From positions 1-64,000 of the forward strand of contig NZ_CAKZKO010000098.1 of the NCBI RefSeq assembly GCF_937123705.1: 64,000 bases of DNA. Reading direction: 5' to 3'. A program made the translations under genes and the position numbers. This document shows, piece after piece, positions 43,851 to 53,352 of the stretch; within the stretch, counting starts at the first letter, position 1, and the number at the start of each line of letters is the position of its first letter. The notes beneath the pieces were generated by a model that did not search any database, was not told the origin of the DNA, and worked only from the letters and a program-made list of their open reading frames with translations. Origin of the DNA: an uncultured Paraglaciecola sp. (GTDB lineage: Bacteria > Pseudomonadota > Gammaproteobacteria > Enterobacterales > Alteromonadaceae).

Positions 43851-45395
43851 ATGACCGAACAAACACAAGATGAAAATAAGTTGATTGCAGAGCGCCGCGC
43901 AAAACTTGCCAGCATTAGAGAAAACTGCAAATCAAATGGTTTCCCCAATGACTTTCGCCGTGAATATTACAGTGAAGACTTGCAACAAGCCTTTGGTGAG
44001 CATGAAAAACAAGCCCTAGAAGACTTGGGTAAAGTGGTCAGCATCGCCGGTCGTATTTTAGCGAAACGTGGGCCATTTTTGTTATTGCAAGACATGACAG
44101 GTCGCATTCAATCTTATGCTTCAAAAGATACCCAAAAAGACATCAAAGCCCGTTTTGGAAGCTTGGATATTGGTGACATTATTGGCGTTAAAGGTGAATT
44201 GCATAAATCAGGTAAAGGCGATTTATATGTGAATATGGCTGAGTATCAGTTGTTGACTAAATCACTGCGTCCTTTACCTGAGAAATTTCATGGTTTGTCT
44301 GACCAAGAAACCAAATATCGTCAGCGTTATGTGGATTTGATCACTAACCAGCAAACTCGCGATACCTTTATGATCCGCAGTAAAGTGGTGAGCGGCATTC
44401 GTAATTTTTTGACCGAACGCAACTTTATGGAAGTGGAAACACCTATGTTGCAGGTGATCCCAGGTGGTGCCACAGCTAAACCTTTTAACACCCATCATAA
44501 TGCACTGGATATCGATATGTATCTACGTATCGCCCCAGAGTTGTACTTAAAGCGTTTGGTAGTAGGTGGCTTTGAACGGGTATTCGAAATAAACCGTAAT
44601 TTTAGAAATGAAGGATTGTCCACGCGCCACAACCCAGAATTTACCATGTTAGAGTTCTATCAGTCTTACGCGGACTATCATGACTTGATGAACCTGACCG
44701 AAGAAATGTTACGTAAGGTGGCCCAAGATGTGTTGGGTACTACCATCATCAAAAACACCACCAAAGATGCCGAAGGCAATGTCATCAGTGAAGTGAACTA
44801 CGATTTTGGCCAGCCATTTGCACGTTTAACCATGAACGAAGCCGTTATCAAATATTGGCCTGAAGCTAACGCTGTTGCCATTAATGATCCTGAAAATCAT
44901 TTGCCTGAGCTAAAAGCCATGGCCAAACAACTGCACATTAAAGAGCCAGAAGTGGATGGCATTTGGGGCGCGGGCAAATATTTATGTGAGATTTTTGAAG
45001 CCACAGCCGAAGAAAAGCTCGACCAACCTACCTTTATCACTGCTTACCCTTGGGAAGTTTCACCGCTGGCCCGTAGAAACGATGATGACAGCTTTATCAC
45101 CGACAGATTTGAGTTTTTTGTAGGTGGACGGGAACTAGCCAATGGATTCTCGGAGCTTAACGATGCCGAAGATCAAGCAGCCCGATTCCGTAAACAAGTA
45201 GAAGAAAAAGACGCAGGCGACGACGAAGCCATGCACTTTGACGAAGACTACATTCGCGCCTTGGAATACGGGTTACCACCTACAGCAGGTGAGGGTATAG
45301 GCATCGACCGCTTAGTGATGTTGTTTACTGATAGCCCAACCATTAAAGACGTGATCTTGTTTCCTCATATGAAACCAGAAACCGCTGCCGAATAA
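43851..45395 (+). CDS. lysS: Lysyl-tRNA synthetase (class II)
   Basis: 514 aa. The N-terminal OB-fold anticodon-binding domain ([17 protein letters not shown]) precedes the class II catalytic core: motif 2 [24 protein letters not shown] and motif 3 [12 protein letters not shown]. Length is normal. It lies 34 bp after prfB, the usual prfB-lysS pairing of gammaproteobacteria. Confidence 0.97.
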   Translation: MTEQTQDENKLIAERRAKLASIRENCKSNGFPNDFRREYYSEDLQQAFGEHEKQALEDLGKVVSIAGRILAKRGPFLLLQDMTGRIQSYASKDTQKDIKARFGSLDIGDIIGVKGELHKSGKGDLYVNMAEYQLLTKSLRPLPEKFHGLSDQETKYRQRYVDLITNQQTRDTFMIRSKVVSGIRNFLTERNFMEVETPMLQVIPGGATAKPFNTHHNALDIDMYLRIAPELYLKRLVVGGFERVFEINRNFRNEGLSTRHNPEFTMLEFYQSYADYHDLMNLTEEMLRKVAQDVLGTTIIKNTTKDAEGNVISEVNYDFGQPFARLTMNEAVIKYWPEANAVAINDPENHLPELKAMAKQLHIKEPEVDGIWGAGKYLCEIFEATAEEKLDQPTFITAYPWEVSPLARRNDDDSFITDRFEFFVGGRELANGFSELNDAEDQAARFRKQVEEKDAGDDEAMHFDEDYIRALEYGLPPTAGEGIGIDRLVMLFTDSPTIKDVILFPHMKPETAAE

Positions 45396-45416
45396 CACAT
45401 CCATAGTACTTTAAGA

Positions 45417-45438
45417 AAAGGACGCTGCGGCGTCCTTT
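45417..45438 (+). terminator. Intrinsic terminator after lysS
   Basis: AAAGGACGC/GCGTCCTTT, 9-bp stem with a TGCG loop, followed by CTTGTTTT. Located 21 bp after the lysS stop; it separates the translation genes from the phosphate-type locus. Confidence 0.85.
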
Positions 45439-45447
45439 CTTGTTTTC

Positions 45448-45475
45448 TGTAATAAAAATTTCACAAAAATGTCAT
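45448..45475 (+). promoter_or_regulatory. Predicted PhoB box upstream of the porin
   Basis: Three half-sites TGTAA (45448), TTTCA (45459) and TGTCA (45470) are phased exactly 11 bp apart with A-rich spacers. This is the spacing and consensus (TGTCA-N6-TGTCA) of PhoB binding sites. The site directly follows the lysS terminator and lies about 125 bp before the porin start. Confidence 0.7.
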
Positions 45476-45600
45476 ACTGAGCCTGTTCGTGTAAAAATGA
45501 TACATAATACTCAGGTAAGTACTTAGTCTGTAAAATAACAACCCCTATCAAAATTTGATCTTAAAAGTTCAAGGCTGTGGGTTAGATTAATTAAATGTGA

Positions 45601-46518
45601 ATGAAGTATATGAAGCCCTATAGAAATTTAACTGTTCTTTTCTTTTTAAGTTGTTTAGCGTCAGCAGTTACAGCCGATCCATTAACTTTTTATGGTAAAG
45701 CCAATGTGTCTATGCAGTCTACTGACGAAGGCGATGGGCGCTTCTTGGACATAAAAAGTAATGCGTCTCGCCTGGGTGTTAAGGGCAACCTTGCATTAAG
45801 TAGTGAACTAGAGGTGCTTTATATTTTTGAATGGGAAGTGGATTTAGCCGATGAGTCCGGTTCAGACAATATCAAATCTCGCAATCAGTACGTTGGCCTA
45901 AAAGGGCAGTTTGGAACGGTACTTCTTGGCAGAAATGATACTGTATTGAAACAGTCTCAAGGTAAGATTGATCAATTTGGTGACTATGAAGCGGACTTAA
46001 AAGGGTTGTGGAAAGGCGAAAATCGCATGGCGGACTCGCTTACTTATTTTTCACCAAGCTATTATGGAGTAACATTTGGGATCTCTTATATAACCGAAGG
46101 TGAAGTGACAGCAGAGGATGCCCAGTCAGTTTCTGTTACATACGGCGATAAAAACTTTAAGAAAAACCTATGGTATGTTTCGGCATCGGCGGATTTTGAT
46201 GTAAAGGGTTATGATACCCAGCGCCTGTCATTACAAACAAAATTTGATGAGCTTGTTTTAGGTGCAATTTTTCAGCATCAGGAGTCAAGCGATACGAGGA
46301 ATTCAAAAAGTGGCGCTATGATCAGTGCCGCTTACACTTTGGGCTCCATTGTTCTAAAAACCCAGTTTCAAACCCTAAAAGATGACAACAGTTTTTCTGT
46401 TGGCGCTGATTACAAACTCGCTAAGTCAACTAAACTATTCGCTTGGTACACAAGCAGAGGGCTAGACGACAGTGCAGATCAATCTTGGCTAAGTGCAGGG
46501 ATTGAACATAAATTTTAA
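45601..46518 (+). CDS. Outer-membrane porin
   Basis: 305-aa Gram-negative porin with a signal peptide cleaved after about residue 24 (FFLSCLASAVTA). The mature N-terminus LTFYGKANVSMQS is typical of OmpC-like barrels, and the last residues IEHKF end with the Phe required for barrel assembly. Alternating strands run throughout, with RLGVKGNLAL and KGQFGTVLLGRND as family landmarks. With a PhoB box upstream it is probably induced by phosphate limitation to admit anions (inference). Confidence 0.88.
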   Translation: MKYMKPYRNLTVLFFLSCLASAVTADPLTFYGKANVSMQSTDEGDGRFLDIKSNASRLGVKGNLALSSELEVLYIFEWEVDLADESGSDNIKSRNQYVGLKGQFGTVLLGRNDTVLKQSQGKIDQFGDYEADLKGLWKGENRMADSLTYFSPSYYGVTFGISYITEGEVTAEDAQSVSVTYGDKNFKKNLWYVSASADFDVKGYDTQRLSLQTKFDELVLGAIFQHQESSDTRNSKSGAMISAAYTLGSIVLKTQFQTLKDDNSFSVGADYKLAKSTKLFAWYTSRGLDDSADQSWLSAGIEHKF

Positions 46519-46683
46519 ACCCTTTGTGCTTGATATCGCGATAATTTTTGTGGCCAGATACCATTAAATCAGGTTAACGATCAACAAGTCACACCTTAAA
46601 CTTCAGCTATAGCCTGGCTTGCTAAACATTTAAGCGCTCCTCTATCCAATTCTCAATATTAAACTTTTGTGACATCTATTTGA

Positions 46684-46700
46684 TGTAACAAAACTGTCAC
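46684..46700 (+). promoter_or_regulatory. Predicted PhoB box upstream of the beta-helix lipoprotein
   Basis: TGTAACAAAACTGTCAC: half-sites TGTAA (46684) and TGTCA (46695) are 11 bp apart. An additional TGTGACA lies upstream at about 46669. Located about 65 bp before the ATG, suitable as the activator site of the gene's promoter. The 46519-46763 gap otherwise shows no gene. Confidence 0.72.
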
Positions 46701-46763
46701 GCTGCTTGGTTACTCTTTTTTGCGTTTTCTCATTCTTAAAAATACGCGCATTTGGAGTACACA

Positions 46764-49568
46764 ATGGAACTTATGAACATCTTTAGAGCGAGTGCAATAG
46801 CTGCGGCGTTAGTCTTGGCTGGTTGTGGTGGTGATATCAATATTACTGAAGGTAATATTGATAACAGCGTGACCGATAATAGTGTGATTAATAATGACGA
46901 CGGTGCAAGCGGTGGCGGCGCCCCGGTTATCACAGATGGTCGTGTGGGTGAAGCCAGTTCTTTTTTATCTTCTCAAGTCTCAGCAGCTTTAGGTGAAACG
47001 GTTGCAGTCCGTTCAATTTCAGGTCGGTTGTTAGCCGAAGATGCTGACTCAGCCGGTAATATTACCTTAACCAACGACACTGTTTGGGCACTTGAAGGCG
47101 CTGTGTTTGTAGGTAAAGACAAATCCGAATCAGTAAATTTAGTGATTGAGCCAGGCACTGTTATTTTTGGCCGTAGTGGCAGTGATTATTTAGTTGTAAG
47201 CCGTGACTCTTCTATCGAAGCCATAGGCGCAGCCAATGCTCCTATTATCATGACGTCTTTCAACGACGTTGTGGGTGATGAAGTGGGCGCGGGCCAATGG
47301 GGCGGCGTGATTATTTTGGGTAACGCACCTTCTACTAAGTGTCCTCAAGACGGTACCGATTGTGCGTTGCAAGTGGAAGGCGTTGAAAGCGGTGCGGTTT
47401 TTGGTGGTAGCGACAGTGCAGATGATTCAGGCACCCTTAACTATGTGGTTGTGAAATATGCTGGATTTGAAATTGCACCAGACAACGAACTTAACGGCAT
47501 CACCTTTGGCGGTGTAGGTTCAGGTACGACTATTGATTATCTTCAAGTACATGCCAACGCCGATGATGGCGTAGAGTTTTTTGGCGGCTCGGTAAACGCT
47601 AAACATTTAGTGTTAACGTCCATTCAAGATGACTCTGTCGATTGGGATAATGGCTACAACGGCAAATTGCAGTATGTGTATATTGAACATGCGGCCGATG
47701 GCTCTGATGCTAACCGTGGTATTGAAGGTGATGGCGACGGTGGCGACGGCTTAGCGTTTTCACAACCCACCCTTGCCAACGTTACTATTATTGGTAACGA
47801 TTTTGATACTGACGAAACCGACTCTGAAGGTGTGTTATTGCGCGACCAAACAGGCGCGCACATTTCAAATATGCTCATTACCGGTGCAGCTGGTATGGGT
47901 GAATGTTTAGAAATGGACACCGATGCAACAGTGCAAGGTAACCTAACCGATGGCGACTTAACCATTTCGAATTCTGTCATTGCTTGTGCCGAAGATTTCA
48001 AAATTCCTGATGCTGCGGTCAATCTTACCACTTGGTTTAATACAGACCAGTCGGGTAATCAGTTAGTGGATTATGCCGATCGTTCTAACATAGGTTTGAA
48101 TATAAACGGCACTTTAACCACTGAAAGCTCACTGTTAACCGCCGGAGGCGATCCTTCTGCGGTTGATGGTTTCTTTGATGCCAATACCTTTGTCGGCGCT
48201 GTGGCAACCTCTGCTGATGACTGGCGTCAGGGCTGGGCATTTGGTTTTGGTGGCGGTGAAGTGGGTGTGGTTACCTCAGTTTCTGGTTGCCCCGCTGGCA
48301 CCACCACTATTGCTATGGTTGATGGCCAAACCAATACTTGCCAAGTTTCGGGCCGTATTACAGCAGATTTAACCTTAACCCAAGGCAATCATTATGCGCT
48401 TTCTGGTGCTGTTTTTGTGGGTGACGACAATGCCGACAGTGCAACCTTAACGATTGAGCCTGGCGTGGTGGTATACGGTAGCTCAGGCAATGATTATCTT
48501 GTTGTCAGCCGAGGCTCACAAATTTCAGCCAATGGTACGGCAGCCTCTCCCATTACTTTTACCTCTAGGCAACATGTCTCTACTGGTGTGGTAACAGGGC
48601 TGGAAGATGGTGAAGCAGGGCAATGGGGCGGTTTGGTTATTTTAGGTAATGCTCAATCCACTAAATGTCCACAAGATGCTTCAGAGTGTTCATTGCAAGT
48701 GGAAGGGGTGCAAGAAGGAGCGGTATTTGGCGGCAGCGATGACACCGACAACTCTGGCACACTTCGTTATGTGCGGGTGATGCACGGTGGCTTTGAAATT
48801 GCACCAGACAACGAATTAAACGGCATTACTTTTGGTGCTGTAGGCTCGGGTACCACTGTCGAATACCTACAAGTGCATAAAAATGCTGATGACGGTGTGG
48901 AGTTTTTTGGTGGTGCAGTCAACGCTAAATACCTAGTGCTAACCGGTATTCAAGACGATTCTGTTGATTGGGATAACGGTTTTAAAGGCAATATGCAATT
49001 TGTGTTGGTGAAGCACGCCGACGATAACTCAGATGCCAACCGCGGTATAGAAGGTGATGGTGACGGTGGTGACGGTACGGCCTTCTCAAATCCAACTGTG
49101 GCCAACATGACCATTATCGGTAATACCTTTGACACTGCCGAAACTGACTCTGAAGGGGTGTTATTACGCGACCAAACTAATGCGCAATTGTATAACTTTG
49201 TGGTAACGGGCCCTGCTGGAATGGGAGAGTGTTTTGAAGCGGATTTATCTGACGGTGACACTACCCTTGAAGCCAATATGGACAGCACTAATGACCCACA
49301 ATTAGTCTTTGCCAGTTCGGTATTGGCTTGTGGCGAAAATATCAAAAACTCCGGCGCGTTTGACCAACAAGCTTGGTTTACAGCCCAAGCAGGCACTGCA
49401 ACGGCGGCTAACCAAAGTGCGGTATTAAGTGGGATTTACACCCTTGATGCCACAGCCCCTACCGATGTGAATGCCATCAACCCCTTCTTTAGCAGCGTTG
49501 ATTTTATCGGTGCGGTAAAAGATGCAGACAACGATTGGACGACTGGTTGGACAGTAGGCTTAGAGTAA
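46764..49568 (+). CDS. Large duplicated beta-helix outer-membrane lipoprotein
   Basis: 934 aa from ATG 46764 (GGAG at 46754). The signal and lipobox LVLAGC place it on the outer membrane. The body is an internal tandem duplication: residues about 60-460 and 480-934 share blocks such as YLVVSRDS/YLVVSRGS, GQWGGVIILGNA/GQWGGLVILGNA, EIAPDNELNGITFG, VQDDSVDWDNG-like IQDDSVDWDNG and ANRGIEGDGDGGDG. This pattern suggests right-handed parallel beta-helices with Asp-rich (calcium-type) loops. Located directly before a TonB receptor, it may bind the receptor's substrate at the cell surface (inference). Confidence 0.85.
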   Translation: MELMNIFRASAIAAALVLAGCGGDINITEGNIDNSVTDNSVINNDDGASGGGAPVITDGRVGEASSFLSSQVSAALGETVAVRSISGRLLAEDADSAGNITLTNDTVWALEGAVFVGKDKSESVNLVIEPGTVIFGRSGSDYLVVSRDSSIEAIGAANAPIIMTSFNDVVGDEVGAGQWGGVIILGNAPSTKCPQDGTDCALQVEGVESGAVFGGSDSADDSGTLNYVVVKYAGFEIAPDNELNGITFGGVGSGTTIDYLQVHANADDGVEFFGGSVNAKHLVLTSIQDDSVDWDNGYNGKLQYVYIEHAADGSDANRGIEGDGDGGDGLAFSQPTLANVTIIGNDFDTDETDSEGVLLRDQTGAHISNMLITGAAGMGECLEMDTDATVQGNLTDGDLTISNSVIACAEDFKIPDAAVNLTTWFNTDQSGNQLVDYADRSNIGLNINGTLTTESSLLTAGGDPSAVDGFFDANTFVGAVATSADDWRQGWAFGFGGGEVGVVTSVSGCPAGTTTIAMVDGQTNTCQVSGRITADLTLTQGNHYALSGAVFVGDDNADSATLTIEPGVVVYGSSGNDYLVVSRGSQISANGTAASPITFTSRQHVSTGVVTGLEDGEAGQWGGLVILGNAQSTKCPQDASECSLQVEGVQEGAVFGGSDDTDNSGTLRYVRVMHGGFEIAPDNELNGITFGAVGSGTTVEYLQVHKNADDGVEFFGGAVNAKYLVLTGIQDDSVDWDNGFKGNMQFVLVKHADDNSDANRGIEGDGDGGDGTAFSNPTVANMTIIGNTFDTAETDSEGVLLRDQTNAQLYNFVVTGPAGMGECFEADLSDGDTTLEANMDSTNDPQLVFASSVLACGENIKNSGAFDQQAWFTAQAGTATAANQSAVLSGIYTLDATAPTDVNAINPFFSSVDFIGAVKDADNDWTTGWTVGLE

Positions 49569-49602
49569 GCATTAAGCCTACTTAAATAAGTCAGAAGTCA
49601 TG

Positions 49603-49623
49603 TGCGCTACCTAAGGTAGCGCA
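49603..49623 (+). terminator. Stem-loop between lipoprotein and receptor genes
   Basis: TGCGCTACC/GGTAGCGCA, perfect 9-bp stem with a TAA loop, followed by a weak T-rich run. It lies 35 bp after the lipoprotein stop and probably attenuates read-through into the receptor gene rather than blocking it completely. Confidence 0.6.
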
Positions 49624-49697
49624 TCTGTGTTTCAACCAATCGGTTATCAAAGTTCAGTTACATAGCTGCAAAGCGGTAAGCAGCTAATGAGGTTAAA

Positions 49698-52352
49698 ATG
49701 AATAAGCCTAAAAATAGGTTTCGCGTTACCCAACTTACCCTTGCCGTGCTGGCATCAATAGCAATGACCCAAGGGGCAACAGCCCAACAAAGTCAAAATG
49801 AAGATGCTGTGCTCGATGAAGTGGTCACAACAGGCACACGCCTAAAAGGTACCGCTACAGCGGTAATTGAAGAGCGTAAAAATCAGGCCTTTGTAGCCGA
49901 TATCTTAGGGGCAGAGCAAATATCTCGAACCGGCGACAGTGATGCCGCTTCGGCACTGCGCCGGGTAACGGGTTTAACCTTAGTCGACGGTAAATTTATC
50001 TACGTACGCGGTTTAGGTGAGCGTTACTCCAGTACCCAATTAAACGGCGCAGCTGTGCCTAGCCCCGATCCCACCCGCAATGTGATCCCTTTGGATTTAT
50101 TCCCGTCGGATATTATCGAGAGCTTATCGGTACAAAAAGCGTTTTCACCTTCTATGCCCGCCTCTTTTGGAGGCGGTAATGTGGATATTCGCCTTAAAAC
50201 TATTCCTGATAACTTCCTGTTTAATATGTCGGGAAATTTAGGTTACAACAGCGAAAACGCTGCTGATGCCTTGTCTTACCAAGGTGGTGATAAAGACTGG
50301 CAAGGTCGCGACGATGGCACTAGAGCCGTGCCGCAATCATTACAAACACGCTGGGATAATAAACAGTTTTTAGACAATTTAGAGCAAAGCGTGGCTTTGT
50401 CTTTGTTAAGCGACGTGAATCGAAATTACGATCCCATCGCTAAAAGTGTTGGGCCAGATGCCGGTTTTGGCTTTTCCCTTGGCAACAGTGTTGATATTAA
50501 CGACAACTGGCGCATCGGTTTTTTATGGACCAGCAGTTATGACAATGAAACCACAGTCTTTGAAGAATACCAGCTAGAGCAAGCCGACCGCGTGGGCGAT
50601 GCCATTAACATTGTACGCTTTTTTGATGATATAGCGGTGACACAAACCACAGTGAAATGGTCAAATATGCTGAATTTAGGTGTGGATTTTAATCGTAATC
50701 ATCGCGTCGATTACAGTTTGATTTTACTCAACGATAGCAGCGACGAAATCAGCGAAAGTTTTGGACATACCGAAAACCTTAATCTCGCCGAAGGGTTGCG
50801 AATACGTGATATTGAAGTCGAATACGAAGAACGAAAAATGTATACCAACCAAATACGCGGTATGCATACTCTCCCGTCACTTAACTTTGCAGGACTGGAT
50901 TGGAAATATTCACTAGGGCGCTCACTGCGTGATGCGCCGGGCAATGTGGATGCGCGTTTTGTGTTAGCCGATGCCAATCAAGACGGTGTGTTTGATGTGC
51001 AAACCGAAAGCGCATTAAATAACTCGACCACGGCTGCTCGTTACAGTTTTCAAAATCTCCACGACCGTTTGGAAAATTATGGCTATAACCTGACTTATCC
51101 TCTTGCCTTTAAAGAGTGGGAAATAGAATTAAAAGTAGGAGGGGATTTTCTCACTAAAACCCGAAGTTCAGAAAACCGTACTTTTGATATTAATACCCGA
51201 GCCTTTGTGAATAACGCCACCTTAGTGGGCAGTTCTTTCTCGTCGATTTTAAGTGATCAAGTATTGGGCAACACCGATAACTTCAACAGTACGGCTATTA
51301 TGCGGGATACTACAATCGCTGGTGATGATTATATTGCCGCGCAAAAGGTTGATGCTTTCTACTTAGAAGCCGATTTGTTTTATCAAGGAAAATGGCGGTT
51401 TAGTGGCGGCGCAAGGTTTGAAGATTTTCGACAGGTAGTGGCACCTTTTGACCCAAGAACCAATCAAATCGATTTACCAGATGATGCCGACCGAGGCCAA
51501 TTGGCCTTTCAGGAAGACGACTTTTACCCTGCCTTGGCGGTGACTTATATTAAAGATGACAGCATGCAATTTAGAGCCAGTGTTGGGCAAACCGTTGTGC
51601 GACCTGATTTACGCGAAGTGTCATCATCTACATTTATTGATCCCCTTACTGGTTTCCCCACCTCAGGTACACCTGGCATCGACACAACATCGATACTTAA
51701 CTACGACTTACGCTTTGAATGGTATCGCGAAGCAGGCAATAACTTATCTATCGGTTTGTTTTACAAAGATATGGACGCGCCTATTGAGTCGGTGCAATCT
51801 CCCGCTCAAGATGGGCCTCCGCTAATAAAAATTGCCAATGCCGAAACCGGTGAGTTGTACGGCATAGAGTTGGAATTTCTACAAGGATTGGAGACGTTTG
51901 GTGATGGGGTTTGGGATAATATTTTTGTATCCGGCAACCTAACCATCAGTGATTCTGAAATTACCTTAGATAGGCAGAATATTGTCGACCAAACCGGCTT
52001 GTCGGCAGCGGTTACCAACTTAACTCGCCGCCTAACGGGGCATTCGCAATACGTGGCCAATTTACAAGCAGGTTACGACTCGGACAACGGTGAACACTCG
52101 TTATCTGTCGTATACAACGTGTTTGGTGAGCGCATTTTAATTCCTGGTATCGATGGGTTTGATGACAGTTACGAACAACCATTTCATTCACTAGACACTG
52201 TGTATAAATATTATCCGAATTTTAATACCACTGTGACCTTCAAGGTGCAAAACCTCTTGGGTGAGAGCAAAGCGTTAGAATTCGAAGATGTACTATTACG
52301 CTCACAATCCAAAGGCACAAAAGTGAGCTTATCTATCAAGTATGATTTTTAG
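49698..52352 (+). CDS. TonB-dependent outer-membrane receptor
   Basis: 884 aa. Signal peptide (LTLAVLASIAMTQGATA), TonB box-like DEVVTTGTR at about residue 40, plug domain to about 190 (SALRRVTGLTLVDGKFIYVRGLGERYS, SMPASFGGGNVDI) and a long 22-strand-type barrel ending in LSIKYDF. It imports a large or scarce substrate using energy from TonB. The neighbours (duplicated lipoprotein, dedicated TonB complex, PhoB boxes) suggest a phosphorus-containing organic ligand; the ligand cannot be read from sequence. Confidence 0.93.
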   Translation: MNKPKNRFRVTQLTLAVLASIAMTQGATAQQSQNEDAVLDEVVTTGTRLKGTATAVIEERKNQAFVADILGAEQISRTGDSDAASALRRVTGLTLVDGKFIYVRGLGERYSSTQLNGAAVPSPDPTRNVIPLDLFPSDIIESLSVQKAFSPSMPASFGGGNVDIRLKTIPDNFLFNMSGNLGYNSENAADALSYQGGDKDWQGRDDGTRAVPQSLQTRWDNKQFLDNLEQSVALSLLSDVNRNYDPIAKSVGPDAGFGFSLGNSVDINDNWRIGFLWTSSYDNETTVFEEYQLEQADRVGDAINIVRFFDDIAVTQTTVKWSNMLNLGVDFNRNHRVDYSLILLNDSSDEISESFGHTENLNLAEGLRIRDIEVEYEERKMYTNQIRGMHTLPSLNFAGLDWKYSLGRSLRDAPGNVDARFVLADANQDGVFDVQTESALNNSTTAARYSFQNLHDRLENYGYNLTYPLAFKEWEIELKVGGDFLTKTRSSENRTFDINTRAFVNNATLVGSSFSSILSDQVLGNTDNFNSTAIMRDTTIAGDDYIAAQKVDAFYLEADLFYQGKWRFSGGARFEDFRQVVAPFDPRTNQIDLPDDADRGQLAFQEDDFYPALAVTYIKDDSMQFRASVGQTVVRPDLREVSSSTFIDPLTGFPTSGTPGIDTTSILNYDLRFEWYREAGNNLSIGLFYKDMDAPIESVQSPAQDGPPLIKIANAETGELYGIELEFLQGLETFGDGVWDNIFVSGNLTISDSEITLDRQNIVDQTGLSAAVTNLTRRLTGHSQYVANLQAGYDSDNGEHSLSVVYNVFGERILIPGIDGFDDSYEQPFHSLDTVYKYYPNFNTTVTFKVQNLLGESKALEFEDVLLRSQSKGTKVSLSIKYDF

Positions 52353-52373
52353 CTAAGCCATTTTTTGATATCA

Positions 52374-52395
52374 AGGCAGCGCATTAGTGCTGCCT
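52374..52395 (+). terminator. Stem-loop after the TonB receptor gene
   Basis: AGGCAGC/GCTGCCT, 7-bp stem around an 8-nt loop, followed by AATTTC. Located 22 bp after the receptor stop. Confidence 0.6.
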
Positions 52396-52459
52396 AATTT
52401 CAACGCAATTACGTCACTAGTTTATTGTTTTTATTAAGTATTTTTGTTGTCTGATAATT

Positions 52460-52497
52460 TGTCATTTTAGCGTCATTTATCTGCAATATTTCTGTCA
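52460..52497 (+). promoter_or_regulatory. Predicted double PhoB box upstream of the TonB-complex operon
   Basis: Four half-sites TGTCA (52460), CGTCA (52471), TGCAA (52482) and TGTCA (52493) are spaced exactly 11 bp apart. This is a tandem PhoB box of the kind found at strongly phosphate-regulated promoters. TTATGC at 52508-52513 is a possible -10 element at suitable distance. Start of the DUF3450 gene is 75 bp downstream. Confidence 0.78.
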
Positions 52498-52571
52498 CAT
52501 TCACACCTTATGCTTTTCGCAGTTTTTAAATAACAGTAAATGACTGTTAGCCAAATTTTAGGGTTTGAGGA

Positions 52572-53339
52572 ATGACACGACTGACTAGGTTATCTGCAAC
52601 ATTTTTAGGCCTATCTATTTTGGCGGGAAATAGTGTTGCGCAGCAACAAAAAACACTACAGCCAGCGATTAAAAAAGCCACGGCTATTAACCACTCAGCG
52701 GCGCAATCTCAACAAAAAATCGACCATATCAGCGACCAGATTTCAAACAAACTGCAGCAATTTAAAGCCATCAATAAAGAAATAACCGGCTTAAACGTTT
52801 ACAACGGTCAATTGCAAAAACAAATCAATAATCAGATGCAAGAAATGGCGGATTTAAACGCCTCTATTGATGATGTGAGTATTATCGAACGTCAAATATC
52901 GCCATTGATGATGCGCATGATTACTGGTCTTGAGCAGTTTGTTGCGCTAGATGTGCCTTTTCTTGCCGAGGAAAGAACGCATCGTGTCGCCGAACTTAAA
53001 GCCATGATGGACAGGGCCGATATCGCCCCTTCAGAAAAATTTCGCAGGGTGATGGAAGCCTATCAAGTGGAAATGGACTACGGCCGTACCCTCGAAGCCT
53101 ACAGTGGTTTACATACTATTGATGGCCAAGAGCGTGATGTGGATTTTTTACGAGTAGGGCGTACCGCGCTTATTTACCAAACTCGTGATGCCAGTTTGCA
53201 AGGCACGTGGGACAAACAAAGTCGTCAATGGCAAGCGCTGCCTTCGAGCTACCGTACTCAAGTGACTAAAGGTTTACGTATGGCGAAGAAACAACTCGCG
53301 CCAGACCTGCTAATGCTACCCGTAGCGATAACGGACTAA
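52572..53339 (+). CDS. DUF3450 periplasmic coiled-coil protein
   Basis: 255 aa with a signal peptide (FLGLSILAGNSVA) and a long N-terminal coiled coil (about residues 30-105, QQKIDHISDQISNKLQQFKAINKEI) followed by a globular C-terminal half. DUF3450 genes sit next to ExbB/TtpC genes in many marine gammaproteobacteria and are thought to assist TonB systems. First gene of a six-gene operon with gaps of 2-33 bp. Confidence 0.9.
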   Translation: MTRLTRLSATFLGLSILAGNSVAQQQKTLQPAIKKATAINHSAAQSQQKIDHISDQISNKLQQFKAINKEITGLNVYNGQLQKQINNQMQEMADLNASIDDVSIIERQISPLMMRMITGLEQFVALDVPFLAEERTHRVAELKAMMDRADIAPSEKFRRVMEAYQVEMDYGRTLEAYSGLHTIDGQERDVDFLRVGRTALIYQTRDASLQGTWDKQSRQWQALPSSYRTQVTKGLRMAKKQLAPDLLMLPVAITD

Positions 53340-53352
53340 GGGCCTGTTCAAC

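Noticed and set aside
47190..48031. Minus-strand ORFs inside the lipoprotein and TonB genes
   Set aside because: They repeat at equivalent places in both halves of the duplicated gene, have Ser/Pro-rich shadow composition and lack ribosome sites.
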